A stretch of DNA of 64,000 nt from Clostridium sp. MB40-C1 (GTDB lineage Bacteria > Bacillota > Clostridia > Clostridiales > Clostridiaceae): positions 248,001-312,000 of the forward strand of contig NZ_CP133189.1 of the NCBI RefSeq assembly GCF_030913655.1, given 5' to 3'. A model generated the notes under the pieces. It had not been told where the DNA came from, did not search any database, and saw nothing but the letters and a program-made list of their open reading frames with translations. Below are positions 33,947-42,378 of the stretch, piece by piece. The position numbers were made by a program, and so were the translations under genes. The first letter of the stretch is position 1; the number at the start of each line of letters is the position of its first letter.

Positions 33947-35761
33947 ATGAAAAAAAGCAATTGTGGAAGAATCAGGGCAATGAGTTTTGTTTTATTGTTT
34001 ACTTTTTTTATAACCCAAGGAATACTAGGGAATTTTACAAAAGTAAAAGCTGTAGAAAATATTTCAGTGGAAGTGTTGGTTGAGAGCCACAACAAGGTTT
34101 TAACATTAGATAAAGCTAATAAAAACAATGCATATGAAGCATTAAAAGAAGTGCTAGATAAGAATAATATAAAAATAGAAGCCCAAGATAGTCAGTATGG
34201 TAAATATATTTCTTCTATAGCAGATGTGAAAGCAGGTAAATTTGGTGGATATGATGGATGGCTTTATGCAGTCTATAGAGATGGGAAATATGAAAATATA
34301 ATGACTTCTATTGATGGATTTACTTTGAAAAATGGAGATAAACTTATAGTATATTATGGAGATATGGGTACTTTGCTTGCAAACAAAATTCAGTATTCTA
34401 CAAAAGAAGCTAACAAAGAGTTAACTATATCTTTAAATAATTATTATGAGGATTGGCAAACTAAAAAAGAAATTGTTCAACCAATAAAAGGAATACAAGT
34501 TAAATTAGATGGAAAATCAGTAACTTTAGATGAAAATAAAATTTATGTAAAAGAAGGACTTGATAAAGGAGAACATTCATTACAATTAATAGATTTTAGA
34601 GAAGATAAATGCCCATTAGTAGTAAACGATACTATAAAATTCAAATTAGAAGAAACAGCAGAAATTCCAGGAAATAATAAAGATGAAGATTCTACAGGGA
34701 ATATAAATGCTTCAATAGATATAGATAAGGAAATTGCTATCCTTTCAAAATATATAACTAAATCAGAAAAATATGATTTATGGGCTGAAATTAGTATGAA
34801 TAAATTAGGTATAAAACCTAACGATAAATTTATAAATAGCAGAAATCAATATATAGAGGATAATGCTAAAGAAATAGTTAAAAATGGAACGGAAGATTTT
34901 ACCAATATAGAATTAGAAAAATTAATGATGACTTTAGTAAATAGTGGATATAATCCAAGCAGTTTTCAAGGACATGATTTAGCAAAAGATTTATATAATA
35001 GAGATTTAAAAGATTATTTAATTAATGATAAAGTGTTTGCTCTTATAGCATATGATTATTGTAATATAGATAATAAATATAATATAAATAGAGATAAATT
35101 AATTCAATCTTTATTGAGTAGTAAACTTTCTTATAAATTTGAAGACAAAGATATAGTAGGATGGGCTTTTTATGGCGATAAAATTGACCCTGACATGACA
35201 GCAATGGTAATAACAGCTTTATCTAAATATTATAATAGCAACTCAAAAGTAAAAGAAACTGTGGATAAAGCTATAAAAACTTTAGCTTATTTTCAAAATG
35301 AAAATGGATATATACAAAGCAATTATGGTATATCAAGTGAAACATTATCAACAGTTATTGTAGGATTGAAATCTATAGGGATAGATGTTGAAAAGGGAGA
35401 ATTTGCAAAGAATAAAGGAAATCTTCTTTCAACACTAGTGTCATTTAAAGATGATAATGGGGTATACAAACATCTTCTCCAAGATAAAAATGGTAATTAT
35501 ATGTCTTCTGAACAAGCTTTAAGAGCGTTAATAGCTATTAAAGAATCAAAAGGAGAAAAATACAATTATTACAGTAATAATATAAAAACTGAAAATTTAA
35601 GAGAATATACTTTAGAAGAAAGTATTGCAAAAGATCAAGACTTAAAACAGCTTCCTAAGACAGGGAGTTTAGTGGATACTAATGTATTAATTGGTTTAGG
35701 AATATTATTTATTTTATTAGGAGTGTCATTACAATTAAGAAGTAGAAGGAAAATTAACTAA
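33947..35761 (+). CDS. LPXTG-anchored surface protein: DUF4430 plus alpha/alpha toroid (corrinoid-capture candidate)
   Basis: 604 residues. A signal peptide spans 1-35 (hydrophobic SFVLLFTFFITQGIL). A DUF4430 domain (about 37-125, with FGGYDGWLYAVYRDG) is related to the C-terminal beta domain of transcobalamin and intrinsic factor. A second small beta domain follows (about 140-215). About 245-545 is a repeated helical region of terpenoid-cyclase/intrinsic-factor toroid type (DPDMTAMVITALSKY, SSETLSTVIVGLKSIG, SSEQALRALIAI). Sortase motif LPKTG is at 569-573, then a membrane helix and RSRRK tail. It holds both domain types of human intrinsic factor, in reverse order. Downstream of an ECF transporter with a cobalamin-type leader, it probably captures corrinoids at the wall. 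RBS AGGGAGTG. Confidence 0.85.
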   Translation: MKKSNCGRIRAMSFVLLFTFFITQGILGNFTKVKAVENISVEVLVESHNKVLTLDKANKNNAYEALKEVLDKNNIKIEAQDSQYGKYISSIADVKAGKFGGYDGWLYAVYRDGKYENIMTSIDGFTLKNGDKLIVYYGDMGTLLANKIQYSTKEANKELTISLNNYYEDWQTKKEIVQPIKGIQVKLDGKSVTLDENKIYVKEGLDKGEHSLQLIDFREDKCPLVVNDTIKFKLEETAEIPGNNKDEDSTGNINASIDIDKEIAILSKYITKSEKYDLWAEISMNKLGIKPNDKFINSRNQYIEDNAKEIVKNGTEDFTNIELEKLMMTLVNSGYNPSSFQGHDLAKDLYNRDLKDYLINDKVFALIAYDYCNIDNKYNINRDKLIQSLLSSKLSYKFEDKDIVGWAFYGDKIDPDMTAMVITALSKYYNSNSKVKETVDKAIKTLAYFQNENGYIQSNYGISSETLSTVIVGLKSIGIDVEKGEFAKNKGNLLSTLVSFKDDNGVYKHLLQDKNGNYMSSEQALRALIAIKESKGEKYNYYSNNIKTENLREYTLEESIAKDQDLKQLPKTGSLVDTNVLIGLGILFILLGVSLQLRSRRKIN

Positions 35762-35777
35762 AACTTTAATTTCTGAC

Positions 35778-35959
35778 TGAGAAAATTACATAGTTCCATA
35801 AGTACATAACTTCATGCAAGTTTTATTATTCACTGCTTCGAAAATTTCTCTTTTTAGGGTCAGAATAAACTCAAAACATAGGGAAAGAGAAATTTTAAGG
35901 CGTTATTCACAATAAAGCTTATATTACGTATTTGAAGTTTTAATTATGTAATCTCCTCA
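35778..35959. repeat. R1 fold-back repeat, copy 5
   Basis: Ends TGAGAAAATTACATAGTT and AATTATGTAATCTCCTCA; inner arms GCAAGTTTTATTATTCACTGC and AAGGCGTTATTCACAATAAAG; stem TTTCTCTTT/AAAGAGAAA; loop AGAATAAACTCAAAACATAG. It starts 17 bp after the DUF4430-toroid gene and is the best-preserved copy. Confidence 0.85.
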
Positions 35960-36024
35960 ACTATAAATAGCCCTATAATTTATTTTTTATGAATTACGGG
36001 GCAAATTAAATTAGTTATGTTTTT

Positions 36025-36284
36025 ACTCAACTTTCGCAGGAAAGAAGTAAATGCAGATATAAAATATATATTGCTATAAACCACTTCACTTCGCAAAGTA
36101 ATTCTAAGTCCTAAAAATGTATCATTACTAAAAAAATCAAACTCGTTAATACTCAAACATGATTTTTTCTTAACGTAATAATACATTTTTAGAACAAGAA
36201 TTACTAATTGCTTATTCAAATGGTTTCTACGCAATATATATTTTATATCTGTTTTAGGCTATTTGTGTTCTGCGAAAGTTGAGG
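36025..36284. repeat. R2 fold-back repeat (MITE-like), copy 2, 260 bp
   Basis: Same termini and length as 28884-29143, about 96 percent identical. It is bordered by TTTTT on both sides (GTTTTT|ACTCAAC and GAGG|TTTTTA), consistent with a short A/T target duplication. It lies between the two DUF4430 genes. Confidence 0.85.
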
Positions 36285-36346
36285 TTTTTATAAATAAAAT
36301 TCATTAGATTAATTGATTGTATATATATGTTTAAGAGGTGAAATGC

Positions 36347-37063
36347 ATGAAAAAAAAATTAAAATTGATTGTAGTAATGATTGCTTTATGTATAAGTGTA
36401 ATATTAGGAGTTAAGCACTATCAAAGTAATATTAATGAATCAAAAGATAATAAAAACAGTATAGTTTTAGAGAATTATGAGATAAATAAACAGGAACAGA
36501 ATGGAAATTCTTTTAAAACTGAAATTAAACATGAAGAAAAAAAAGAAGAGAAAAAAGATGTAGTAGAGAATAATAAAAGTAGTAAAGTTGAAACTAAAGA
36601 GAATCCTAAAAGTCAATCAAATAATAGTTCAAAACAGCAAAGTAAGAATACTATAGTAAAACAAACAAGTAAAGAACAAAGAAATAGTAATCAAGTAGGT
36701 AACAAAGAAACAGACAGTAATAAAACAAATAATAAAGAAGTTCAGCAAATAAAAAATGTTTTAATAAAAGATGAAGTAAGTGGAAAAGTAATAGGAAATA
36801 TTTATTGTAATTCAGAAAATAGAAGTGTAGCAGATGTTACTATAGAGGTTTTGAATAAAATGGGTATAAGGTATAAAGCAGTAGGAAGTGGGGATACAAT
36901 ATATTTTTCTTCAATAGATGGAATAAAAGAAAGATCTCAAGGTCCTTTAAGTGGGTGGTGTTATTATGTAAATGGAAGCAAGCCACCAGTAGGGGCTGGG
37001 TCATATAAATTGAAAAAAGGAGAAAAGATTCAGTGGATATTTAAAAAAGATGGAGTGAATTAG
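36347..37063 (+). CDS. Membrane-tethered DUF4430 protein
   Basis: 238 residues. An N-terminal anchor/signal helix (LKLIVVMIALCISVILGV), then about 100 residues of Lys/Asn/Ser/Glu/Gln-rich disordered linker, then a C-terminal DUF4430 domain (about 140-238, GPLSGWCYYVNGSKPPVGAG and KKGEKIQWIF). There is no sortase or lipobox motif, so it is probably held by its N-terminal helix with the domain at the end of a flexible stalk. It resembles the beta domain of transcobalamin-type proteins and follows the LPKTG DUF4430 protein. A hand-over role from wall to transporter is a reasonable guess. The ATG is preferred because the in-frame GTG 9 nt upstream is part of GAGGTG. Confidence 0.82.
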   Translation: MKKKLKLIVVMIALCISVILGVKHYQSNINESKDNKNSIVLENYEINKQEQNGNSFKTEIKHEEKKEEKKDVVENNKSSKVETKENPKSQSNNSSKQQSKNTIVKQTSKEQRNSNQVGNKETDSNKTNNKEVQQIKNVLIKDEVSGKVIGNIYCNSENRSVADVTIEVLNKMGIRYKAVGSGDTIYFSSIDGIKERSQGPLSGWCYYVNGSKPPVGAGSYKLKKGEKIQWIFKKDGVN

Positions 37064-37166
37064 TGAAATATTTAGAACTTATTAAATAAAATAATGAAAA
37101 CCTATTCAATTTTTACATATTTTGGTTTATAATATAGTTACAAATGTAAAGTGGGGGGATATTATA

Positions 37167-37400
37167 ATGTCAAAATGTCCATTTTTATCAACAGATGATA
37201 ATAAGGTTAATTGTTTTAAAGAATGTTTACTTCATGAATATGAGAATGATAATGGGGAATGTCCGTTTAAAGCTAGTTTAGAAAACATGGAATATAATGG
37301 AACTTTTTTTAATAAATATAAGGAATTTGAAGAAGATAGTTGTAATGTGTTAGAGGAGATATATAGAGAAAATAATTTTTTAGAAATTTTTCAAATTTAA
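37167..37400 (+). CDS. Small Cys-containing hypothetical protein (77 aa)
   Basis: Not recognised as a named family. It starts MSKCPFLSTDDNKVNCFKEC and later has GECPFKAS, giving two CPF motifs and about five cysteines in the first half, with an acidic second half. No signal peptide or helix for the membrane. The CPF...C...C...CPF spacing could bind a metal or iron-sulfur cluster, which is a guess. The ATG at 37167 follows GGGGGG; the open frame reaches 45 nt further upstream without a ribosome binding site. A terminator follows directly. Confidence 0.65.
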   Translation: MSKCPFLSTDDNKVNCFKECLLHEYENDNGECPFKASLENMEYNGTFFNKYKEFEEDSCNVLEEIYRENNFLEIFQI

Positions 37401-37440
37401 AAAGCAGAGAAAATACCTTTCATCTCTGCTTTTTGTTTTT
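37400..37440. terminator. Bidirectional terminator between the small Cys protein and pncB
   Basis: An 11-bp stem AAAAGCAGAGA / TCTCTGCTTTT (37400-37410 with 37423-37433) then TGTTTTTT; T-rich on both strands. Confidence 0.8.
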
Positions 37441-37443
37441 TTA

Positions 37444-38919
37444 TTATTTATAAAGGTCAGAATATTGATTTAATAAATCTTGTTTTAGATTCCATAACCT
37501 CCTTGATAAATCTACATAATAAGTATGAGGATTTTCAAATCGTAACACTTCTTCCCATAATTTATTTGTCTCTTCTTTTGCAAAGTTTTGAATTTCTTTA
37601 ACAGAAGGACTTTCATAACATGGAATACCTTTATCAAAGATTTGTACCATTAATTCTTTAGCGTAATAATTTGTTAGCTTTTTCTTCTTCCATGTATGCA
37701 CTGGATCAAATATCTCAAGAGGCATTGAATCGTCAATTGTTTCATTATTTAAACATATTAAATCTGCAGTAGCCTTATTTGAGCATTTATCAAATAATCT
37801 ATAGATTTTTTTAAAACCAGGATTTGTTATTTTTTCTTCATTTTCACTTATTTTTATTTTTGGAATTACTTCCTCATCTTTTTCTACCGCAACTAGTTTG
37901 TAAACGCCTCCAAAGACTGGTTCTGATCTTGCTGTAATAAGACGTTCGCCTACTCCAAAGCTATCAATTTGAGCTCCTTGACTTAATACATCAGTTATTA
38001 TATGTTCATCTAAAGAATTAGAAATTACAATTTGAACATCAGAATATCCAGCTTCATCTAAAAGGGCTCTACATCTTTTAGTTAAATAAGTTATATCTCC
38101 ACTGTCTATTCTGATTCCTTTTGGTCTGTATCCCATAGGTTTTAAAACTTCATCAAAAACTTTTATAGCGTTAGGAATACCTGATTTTAAAACATTATAT
38201 GTGTCTACTAAAAGAAGACAATTATCAGGATAAGTTTGAGCCCACGCTTTGAAAGCTTCATATTCCGTTGGAAATAGTTGTATCCAGCTATGAGCCATGG
38301 TTCCAGAAGCAGGAATTCTAAACATTTGCTCAGCTATTGTACATGCTGTTGCAGAACATCCGCCTATAATAGCAGAACGAGCACCATAAATAGCACCATC
38401 ATAACCTTGAGCACGTCTTGAACCGAATTCCATTACAGGTCTTCCTTCAGCTGCTCTACAAATTCTATTTGCTTTGGTTGCAATTAGTGTTTGATGGTTT
38501 ATTGTTAAAAGTATCATAGTTTCAACAAATTGAGCTTGAATAATAGGACCTCTTACACTAACTAAAGGTTCACCAGGAAATACTGGATTACCTTCTGGAA
38601 TAGCCCAAACATCACATTCAAATTTAAAGTTTTTTAAATAGTGTAGAAATTCATCTGAAAAAGCATTTTTACTTTTTAAATATTCTATATCTTCTTCTGT
38701 AAATTTCAAATTAGCTAAGTAGTCTATTAATTGTTGAACTCCTGACATGATGCAGTAACCACCGCCATCAGGAACTCTTCTAAAGAACATATCAAAGTAA
38801 GCTATTTTATCTCCAACGTTATTGTCTAAGTAACCATTTCCCATTGTTAACTCATAAAAGTCAACTAACATTGTAAGATTTCTACCATTTTTAATATTCA
38901 GAAAATCACTATTGGTCAT
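37444..38919 (-). CDS. pncB: Nicotinate phosphoribosyltransferase
   Basis: A 491-residue PncB of the long Firmicute type. It makes nicotinate mononucleotide from nicotinate and PRPP (NAD salvage). Motifs: LVDFYELTMGNGYL at the N-terminus, EFGSRRAQG (substrate/PRPP region), GTMAHSWIQLFPTEYEAF with the conserved His-Ser, LLLVDTYN and GIRIDSGD. RBS AGAGGGG before ATG 38919. Transcribed alone, toward the terminator at 37400-37440. The 264-bp upstream region shows no clear operator. Confidence 0.93.
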   Translation of the reverse strand: MTNSDFLNIKNGRNLTMLVDFYELTMGNGYLDNNVGDKIAYFDMFFRRVPDGGGYCIMSGVQQLIDYLANLKFTEEDIEYLKSKNAFSDEFLHYLKNFKFECDVWAIPEGNPVFPGEPLVSVRGPIIQAQFVETMILLTINHQTLIATKANRICRAAEGRPVMEFGSRRAQGYDGAIYGARSAIIGGCSATACTIAEQMFRIPASGTMAHSWIQLFPTEYEAFKAWAQTYPDNCLLLVDTYNVLKSGIPNAIKVFDEVLKPMGYRPKGIRIDSGDITYLTKRCRALLDEAGYSDVQIVISNSLDEHIITDVLSQGAQIDSFGVGERLITARSEPVFGGVYKLVAVEKDEEVIPKIKISENEEKITNPGFKKIYRLFDKCSNKATADLICLNNETIDDSMPLEIFDPVHTWKKKKLTNYYAKELMVQIFDKGIPCYESPSVKEIQNFAKEETNKLWEEVLRFENPHTYYVDLSRRLWNLKQDLLNQYSDLYK

Positions 38920-39183
38920 ATCTTTCCCCTCTACTTTTAAAGTATATATGAATTTAACTAAGTGTAACTTATCTGATATGAAGTTTTAAGCTTTCTATCA
39001 GTTTAAATTCATTAATTTAGTTACAGTAGGCATTAATAAATCTATTTTAATACCTAAACTAAATTATTACAACTACTTAAACATTATTTTATTCATTAAG
39101 GTGCAAAAATACTCATCTTATGACTATAATAGAGTAATGTGTATATAATGTAAGATAATGAATCAAGTAAGAAGGGGAGTACA

Positions 39184-41343
39184 ATGAGTATAGTAGAAGA
39201 ATTTTGTAGTCTTAGAGATAAGATAATAGAAAAGAGATATAAAAATTTAAATAATCAGCAGATAGAAGCTGTTTTAAATAGTGATAGAAATCTAGCATTA
39301 ATAGCTTGTCCTGGAGCAGGAAAAACTACTACACTTATTAGAAAAGTGGACTATTTAGTTAATTTTGGAAATGCGTATAAAACAAAAATAGTTCCTGAGA
39401 ATATTTCTAATCAAGATATATCTTTTTTGAAAAAATATTTATGTGAAGATTTTATTAATGATAGAATAGAATATTTATTAAGGTACAATTCTATCTCACC
39501 TAATAATATTATTATAATAACTTTTACTAGAGCAGCAGCTCTAACCATGAAAGAAAGATATAAACAAATGAATAAAGTTGGAAGTCCTTTTTTTGGAACT
39601 TTCCATGGATTGTTTTATAAGATTTTAAATAGACATTATGGAAAGATTAATATAATAGATAGCAATACAGCATATAGATTAATTAAAAATGTTTTAGCTA
39701 CTTACTTAGATGAAATCAGTGATGAAAAAGTAAAGGAAACAATTAATGCCATTTCATTTTACAAAACAAACAATATAAGTATGGAAGAATTTAATCCTAG
39801 TATGGATAAAAATGTATTTATACAATGTTACAAAACTTATGAAGAGTATAAAAAGGAAAAAAAATTATTAGATTTTGATGATCTTCAAATTAAATGCAGA
39901 GATTTATTCGGAGAAAATAAACATATTTTAAATGGATATAGAAGACTTTTTAAGTACATTTTAGTGGATGAATTTCAAGATTGTGATGAAATGCAAATAG
40001 ATATCTTAAAATTTTTCAATGATAGTCATATTTTTGCAGTAGGAGATGAAGATCAATGTATATATTCTTTTAGAGGTGCTAAGCCAGAGTGTTTAGTAGG
40101 CTTTGAAGATCATTTTAAAGAAGGAAAAAAACTTTATCTTGGTAGAAATTACAGGTGTCCTGAAAATGTAGTTCAAATATCTAATAATTTAATTAAAAAT
40201 AATATTATGAGAAATAATAAAGACATATGTGCTGAAAAAATAGATAGGCCTAAAATCAGTATCTTAAACCATAGAGATGAAAATATTCAGGCAGAGAATG
40301 TATCATTAAATATAATAAAGTTAAAACAAATAAATAAATATGAGTATTCTAATAATGCAATATTGTATAGAACTAATATTGAAAGTAGAAGTGTAATTGA
40401 TTGTTTTATAAGGAAGGGAATTCCTTTCAAGTTATTAGATAAACAGTATAATTTTTTTGAACATTTTATATGTAGGGATATTTTGTCTTATCTAAAATTG
40501 AGTATAGATAAGGGAGATAGAGAAAGTTTCCTTAGAATAATAAATAAACCTTTTAGATATATAAGTAAAATAAATATTGAGAAAGTTAAGAGAAGTCCAG
40601 ATAATAAGGATTGTTTTGAAGCTTTAAAAAATGTAGAAGATATACCTGTATTTCAACTTAAAGATATAGATAAATTAAAAAAAGATATACAAAATTTAAA
40701 TAAGATGTCCTTAAGTGGAGCAGTGAATTTTGTATTAAATGATTTGAAATACTACAATTATTTAAAACAATACAGCAAAAAATTTAAGATGGATATAAAG
40801 GAACTAGAAGAAATAGTTGATGAATTTAAGTCTTCTTTGCAAGAATATAGAACAATTATAACATTTTTATCTCATGTAGAAGAAGTAAAAGAAACAATTA
40901 AAAATAAGCCTATTGAAGAAAAAGATGCAGTGATACTTAGTACAATACATGGAGTTAAAGGAATGGAATTTAAAAATGTGTTTATAATAAACTGCAATGA
41001 AGAAAATATTCCTCATGTAAATAGTATGGATAAAAATATTGAAGAAGAAAGAAGACTTTTTTATGTTGGCATTACAAGAACTATAGAAAATTTATGGCTT
41101 TCTACATGTAGCAATATAAGAGGAAAGAATAAAACCGTATCTCGATTTATAGAGGAATGTAACTTAGCTTCAGTATTAAATGAAGAATTTAAAACTGGAG
41201 ATAGAATACTTCATAAAACTTTTGGAATAGGAGAAGTTAATTATATAGATAATAAGAAGATAGAAATAAAATTTACTGATGAAATAATAAGGGCTTTTGA
41301 TCCTATGATTCTCTATAATAATGGGCTTATAGAGAGGTGCTAG
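39184..41343 (+). CDS. UvrD/PcrA-like superfamily 1 DNA helicase
   Basis: 719 residues with all SF1A helicase motifs: Q-motif NNQQIEAVL, Walker A ACPGAGKTTTLIRK (about 39-52), Ia IITFTRAAALTMKERY, II LVDEFQDCDEMQ, III GDEDQCIYSFRGA, IV LGRNYRCPENV, V STIHGVKGMEFKNVF, VI EERRLFYVGITR. The C-terminal 60 residues hold the GDRILHKTFGIGEV region found at the end of PcrA-type proteins. Length is typical. Acts in DNA repair or removal of blocks to replication. Start ATG after AAGGGGAG. Confidence 0.92.
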   Translation: MSIVEEFCSLRDKIIEKRYKNLNNQQIEAVLNSDRNLALIACPGAGKTTTLIRKVDYLVNFGNAYKTKIVPENISNQDISFLKKYLCEDFINDRIEYLLRYNSISPNNIIIITFTRAAALTMKERYKQMNKVGSPFFGTFHGLFYKILNRHYGKINIIDSNTAYRLIKNVLATYLDEISDEKVKETINAISFYKTNNISMEEFNPSMDKNVFIQCYKTYEEYKKEKKLLDFDDLQIKCRDLFGENKHILNGYRRLFKYILVDEFQDCDEMQIDILKFFNDSHIFAVGDEDQCIYSFRGAKPECLVGFEDHFKEGKKLYLGRNYRCPENVVQISNNLIKNNIMRNNKDICAEKIDRPKISILNHRDENIQAENVSLNIIKLKQINKYEYSNNAILYRTNIESRSVIDCFIRKGIPFKLLDKQYNFFEHFICRDILSYLKLSIDKGDRESFLRIINKPFRYISKINIEKVKRSPDNKDCFEALKNVEDIPVFQLKDIDKLKKDIQNLNKMSLSGAVNFVLNDLKYYNYLKQYSKKFKMDIKELEEIVDEFKSSLQEYRTIITFLSHVEEVKETIKNKPIEEKDAVILSTIHGVKGMEFKNVFIINCNEENIPHVNSMDKNIEEERRLFYVGITRTIENLWLSTCSNIRGKNKTVSRFIEECNLASVLNEEFKTGDRILHKTFGIGEVNYIDNKKIEIKFTDEIIRAFDPMILYNNGLIERC

Positions 41344-41580
41344 GGAAGCAATGGATAATCATTAGTCCCTAATTCATAAAACCCTAAAAATAAATGTTTT
41401 TATGAAAGTAACAAATAGCCAACAAGTAATTATTAAAAGAAAAATAAGAGTTTTATAAACGTAGAATTTAGCTACTAGGGATTAGGAATTAGTCACTAAT
41501 AATAAAATAGAATATTATTAATTTGTAAAACATAAAATAATATGTGATATACTATTTTTTTATATAAACATATAATAATG
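41344..41580. repeat. CTAG/TTAG low-complexity spacer
   Basis: Contains ATCATTAGTCCCTAATTC, GCTACTAGGGATTAGG and AATTAGTCACTAAT, the same word set as the spacers at 5531 and 33711. No gene is seen. Confidence 0.45.
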
Positions 41581-41609
41581 TTGACATATTTATTATAAAT
41601 GTGTTAAAT
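41581..41609 (+). promoter_or_regulatory. Promoter for the 97-aa hypothetical gene
   Basis: TTGACA (41581-41586), 17-bp spacer, TTAAAT (41604-41609). The RNA would have a leader of about 60 nt. Confidence 0.5.
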
Positions 41610-41674
41610 TATCATTAAGGTAGTGGGCGTAAAGTATTGTTTTTAATATAATATTTTATAAGGAGTTGTGCAAT

Positions 41675-41968
41675 ATGGTACCGTTTAAAAAGATGTGGGA
41701 AGATGCTTTCGGAATAATCTCAAAGGATGAAGTTGAAGACATATATATAGTAGAAAAATACAGCACTGGATTTGTTATAGAAGAAGAAGGAATAACTAAG
41801 TTTATTACAAAAGATGATTTTGTAGATTTTTGGTGCAGAATGTTGTGTTTCAAAGAATTTTCTAAGGAAGATGCAAATAAACAAGATAAGTTTAAATATG
41901 TTTATCATGTAGTTAAAAAGCTTCCTTATATAAAAGAGAATTCGGGAGTTTTACAATTAGTAGACTAA
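41675..41968 (+). CDS. Hypothetical protein (97 aa)
   Basis: Not recognised. Soluble, acidic, with a central KYSTGFVIEEEGITKFITKDDF segment of beta character and a helical C-terminal half (VYHVVKKLPYIKENSGVLQLVD). Start ATG 41675 follows AAGGAG with 9-nt spacing; the TTG 9 nt upstream overlaps that site. It has its own promoter and terminator, so it is a single-gene unit. Confidence 0.7.
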   Translation: MVPFKKMWEDAFGIISKDEVEDIYIVEKYSTGFVIEEEGITKFITKDDFVDFWCRMLCFKEFSKEDANKQDKFKYVYHVVKKLPYIKENSGVLQLVD

Positions 41969-42025
41969 TGACTTATTTGCAAGTGTTTTGTTGAATAAAG
42001 TAGAATAATATTATATAATTTTAGT

Positions 42026-42056
42026 AAGCTCATATTCTAAGAATATGAGCTTTTAT
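42026..42056 (+). terminator. Terminator after the 97-aa gene
   Basis: A 12-bp stem AAGCTCATATTC / GAATATGAGCTT with a 3-nt loop, followed by TTAT. Confidence 0.8.
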
Positions 42057-42338
42057 ATTATGCTATGTTTTAATAAATTACTAAATTCGTATAATTTCAA
42101 AAACAATTCTAAATTTAGTTTAAGCAATATGGCTAAAATTTCATAACTCGTATAACTCAAACAATGAAATTTCTTAACGCTCAATTACCTAAACTAAATA
42201 AGAATTGTAACTTTTCATTATAATGAACTCAACAATTTAAAACATATCCTTAGGACTACTAAATGAAGTTTTAAAAGAGTGTAAAAAACAACATTCTTTT
42301 AAAACAGAATTATATATTATGCTATGTTTTAATAAATT
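42054..42338. repeat. R3 fold-back repeat, long copy, flanked by 26-bp direct repeats
   Basis: 42054-42079 and 42313-42338 are identical over 26 bp (TATATTATGCTATGTTTTAA...). Between them, 42080-42252 folds back: ACAATTCTAAATTTAGTTTA pairs with TAAACTAAATAAGAATTGT, and the outer arm TAAATTCGTATAAT faces TTATAATGAACTC. A separate hairpin follows at 42268-42305. No gene is seen in 41969-42378. Confidence 0.55.
42268..42305. other. GTTTTAAAA hairpin upstream of the FtsA-like gene
   Basis: Arms GTTTTAAAAGAGTGT and ACATTCTTTTAAAAC (one G-T pair) with an 8-nt loop, followed by AGAAT. The same hairpin type lies downstream of the gene at 44717-44754. Confidence 0.6.
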
Positions 42339-42378
42339 GTTGATTTTATATTAAGTTTTATAAAGAGGGAGATAGAAT

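Noticed and set aside
35980-36234. 84-codon frame on the minus strand
   Set aside because: It lies mostly in R2 copy 2; no ribosome binding site or family resemblance, and the element is non-coding by its symmetry.
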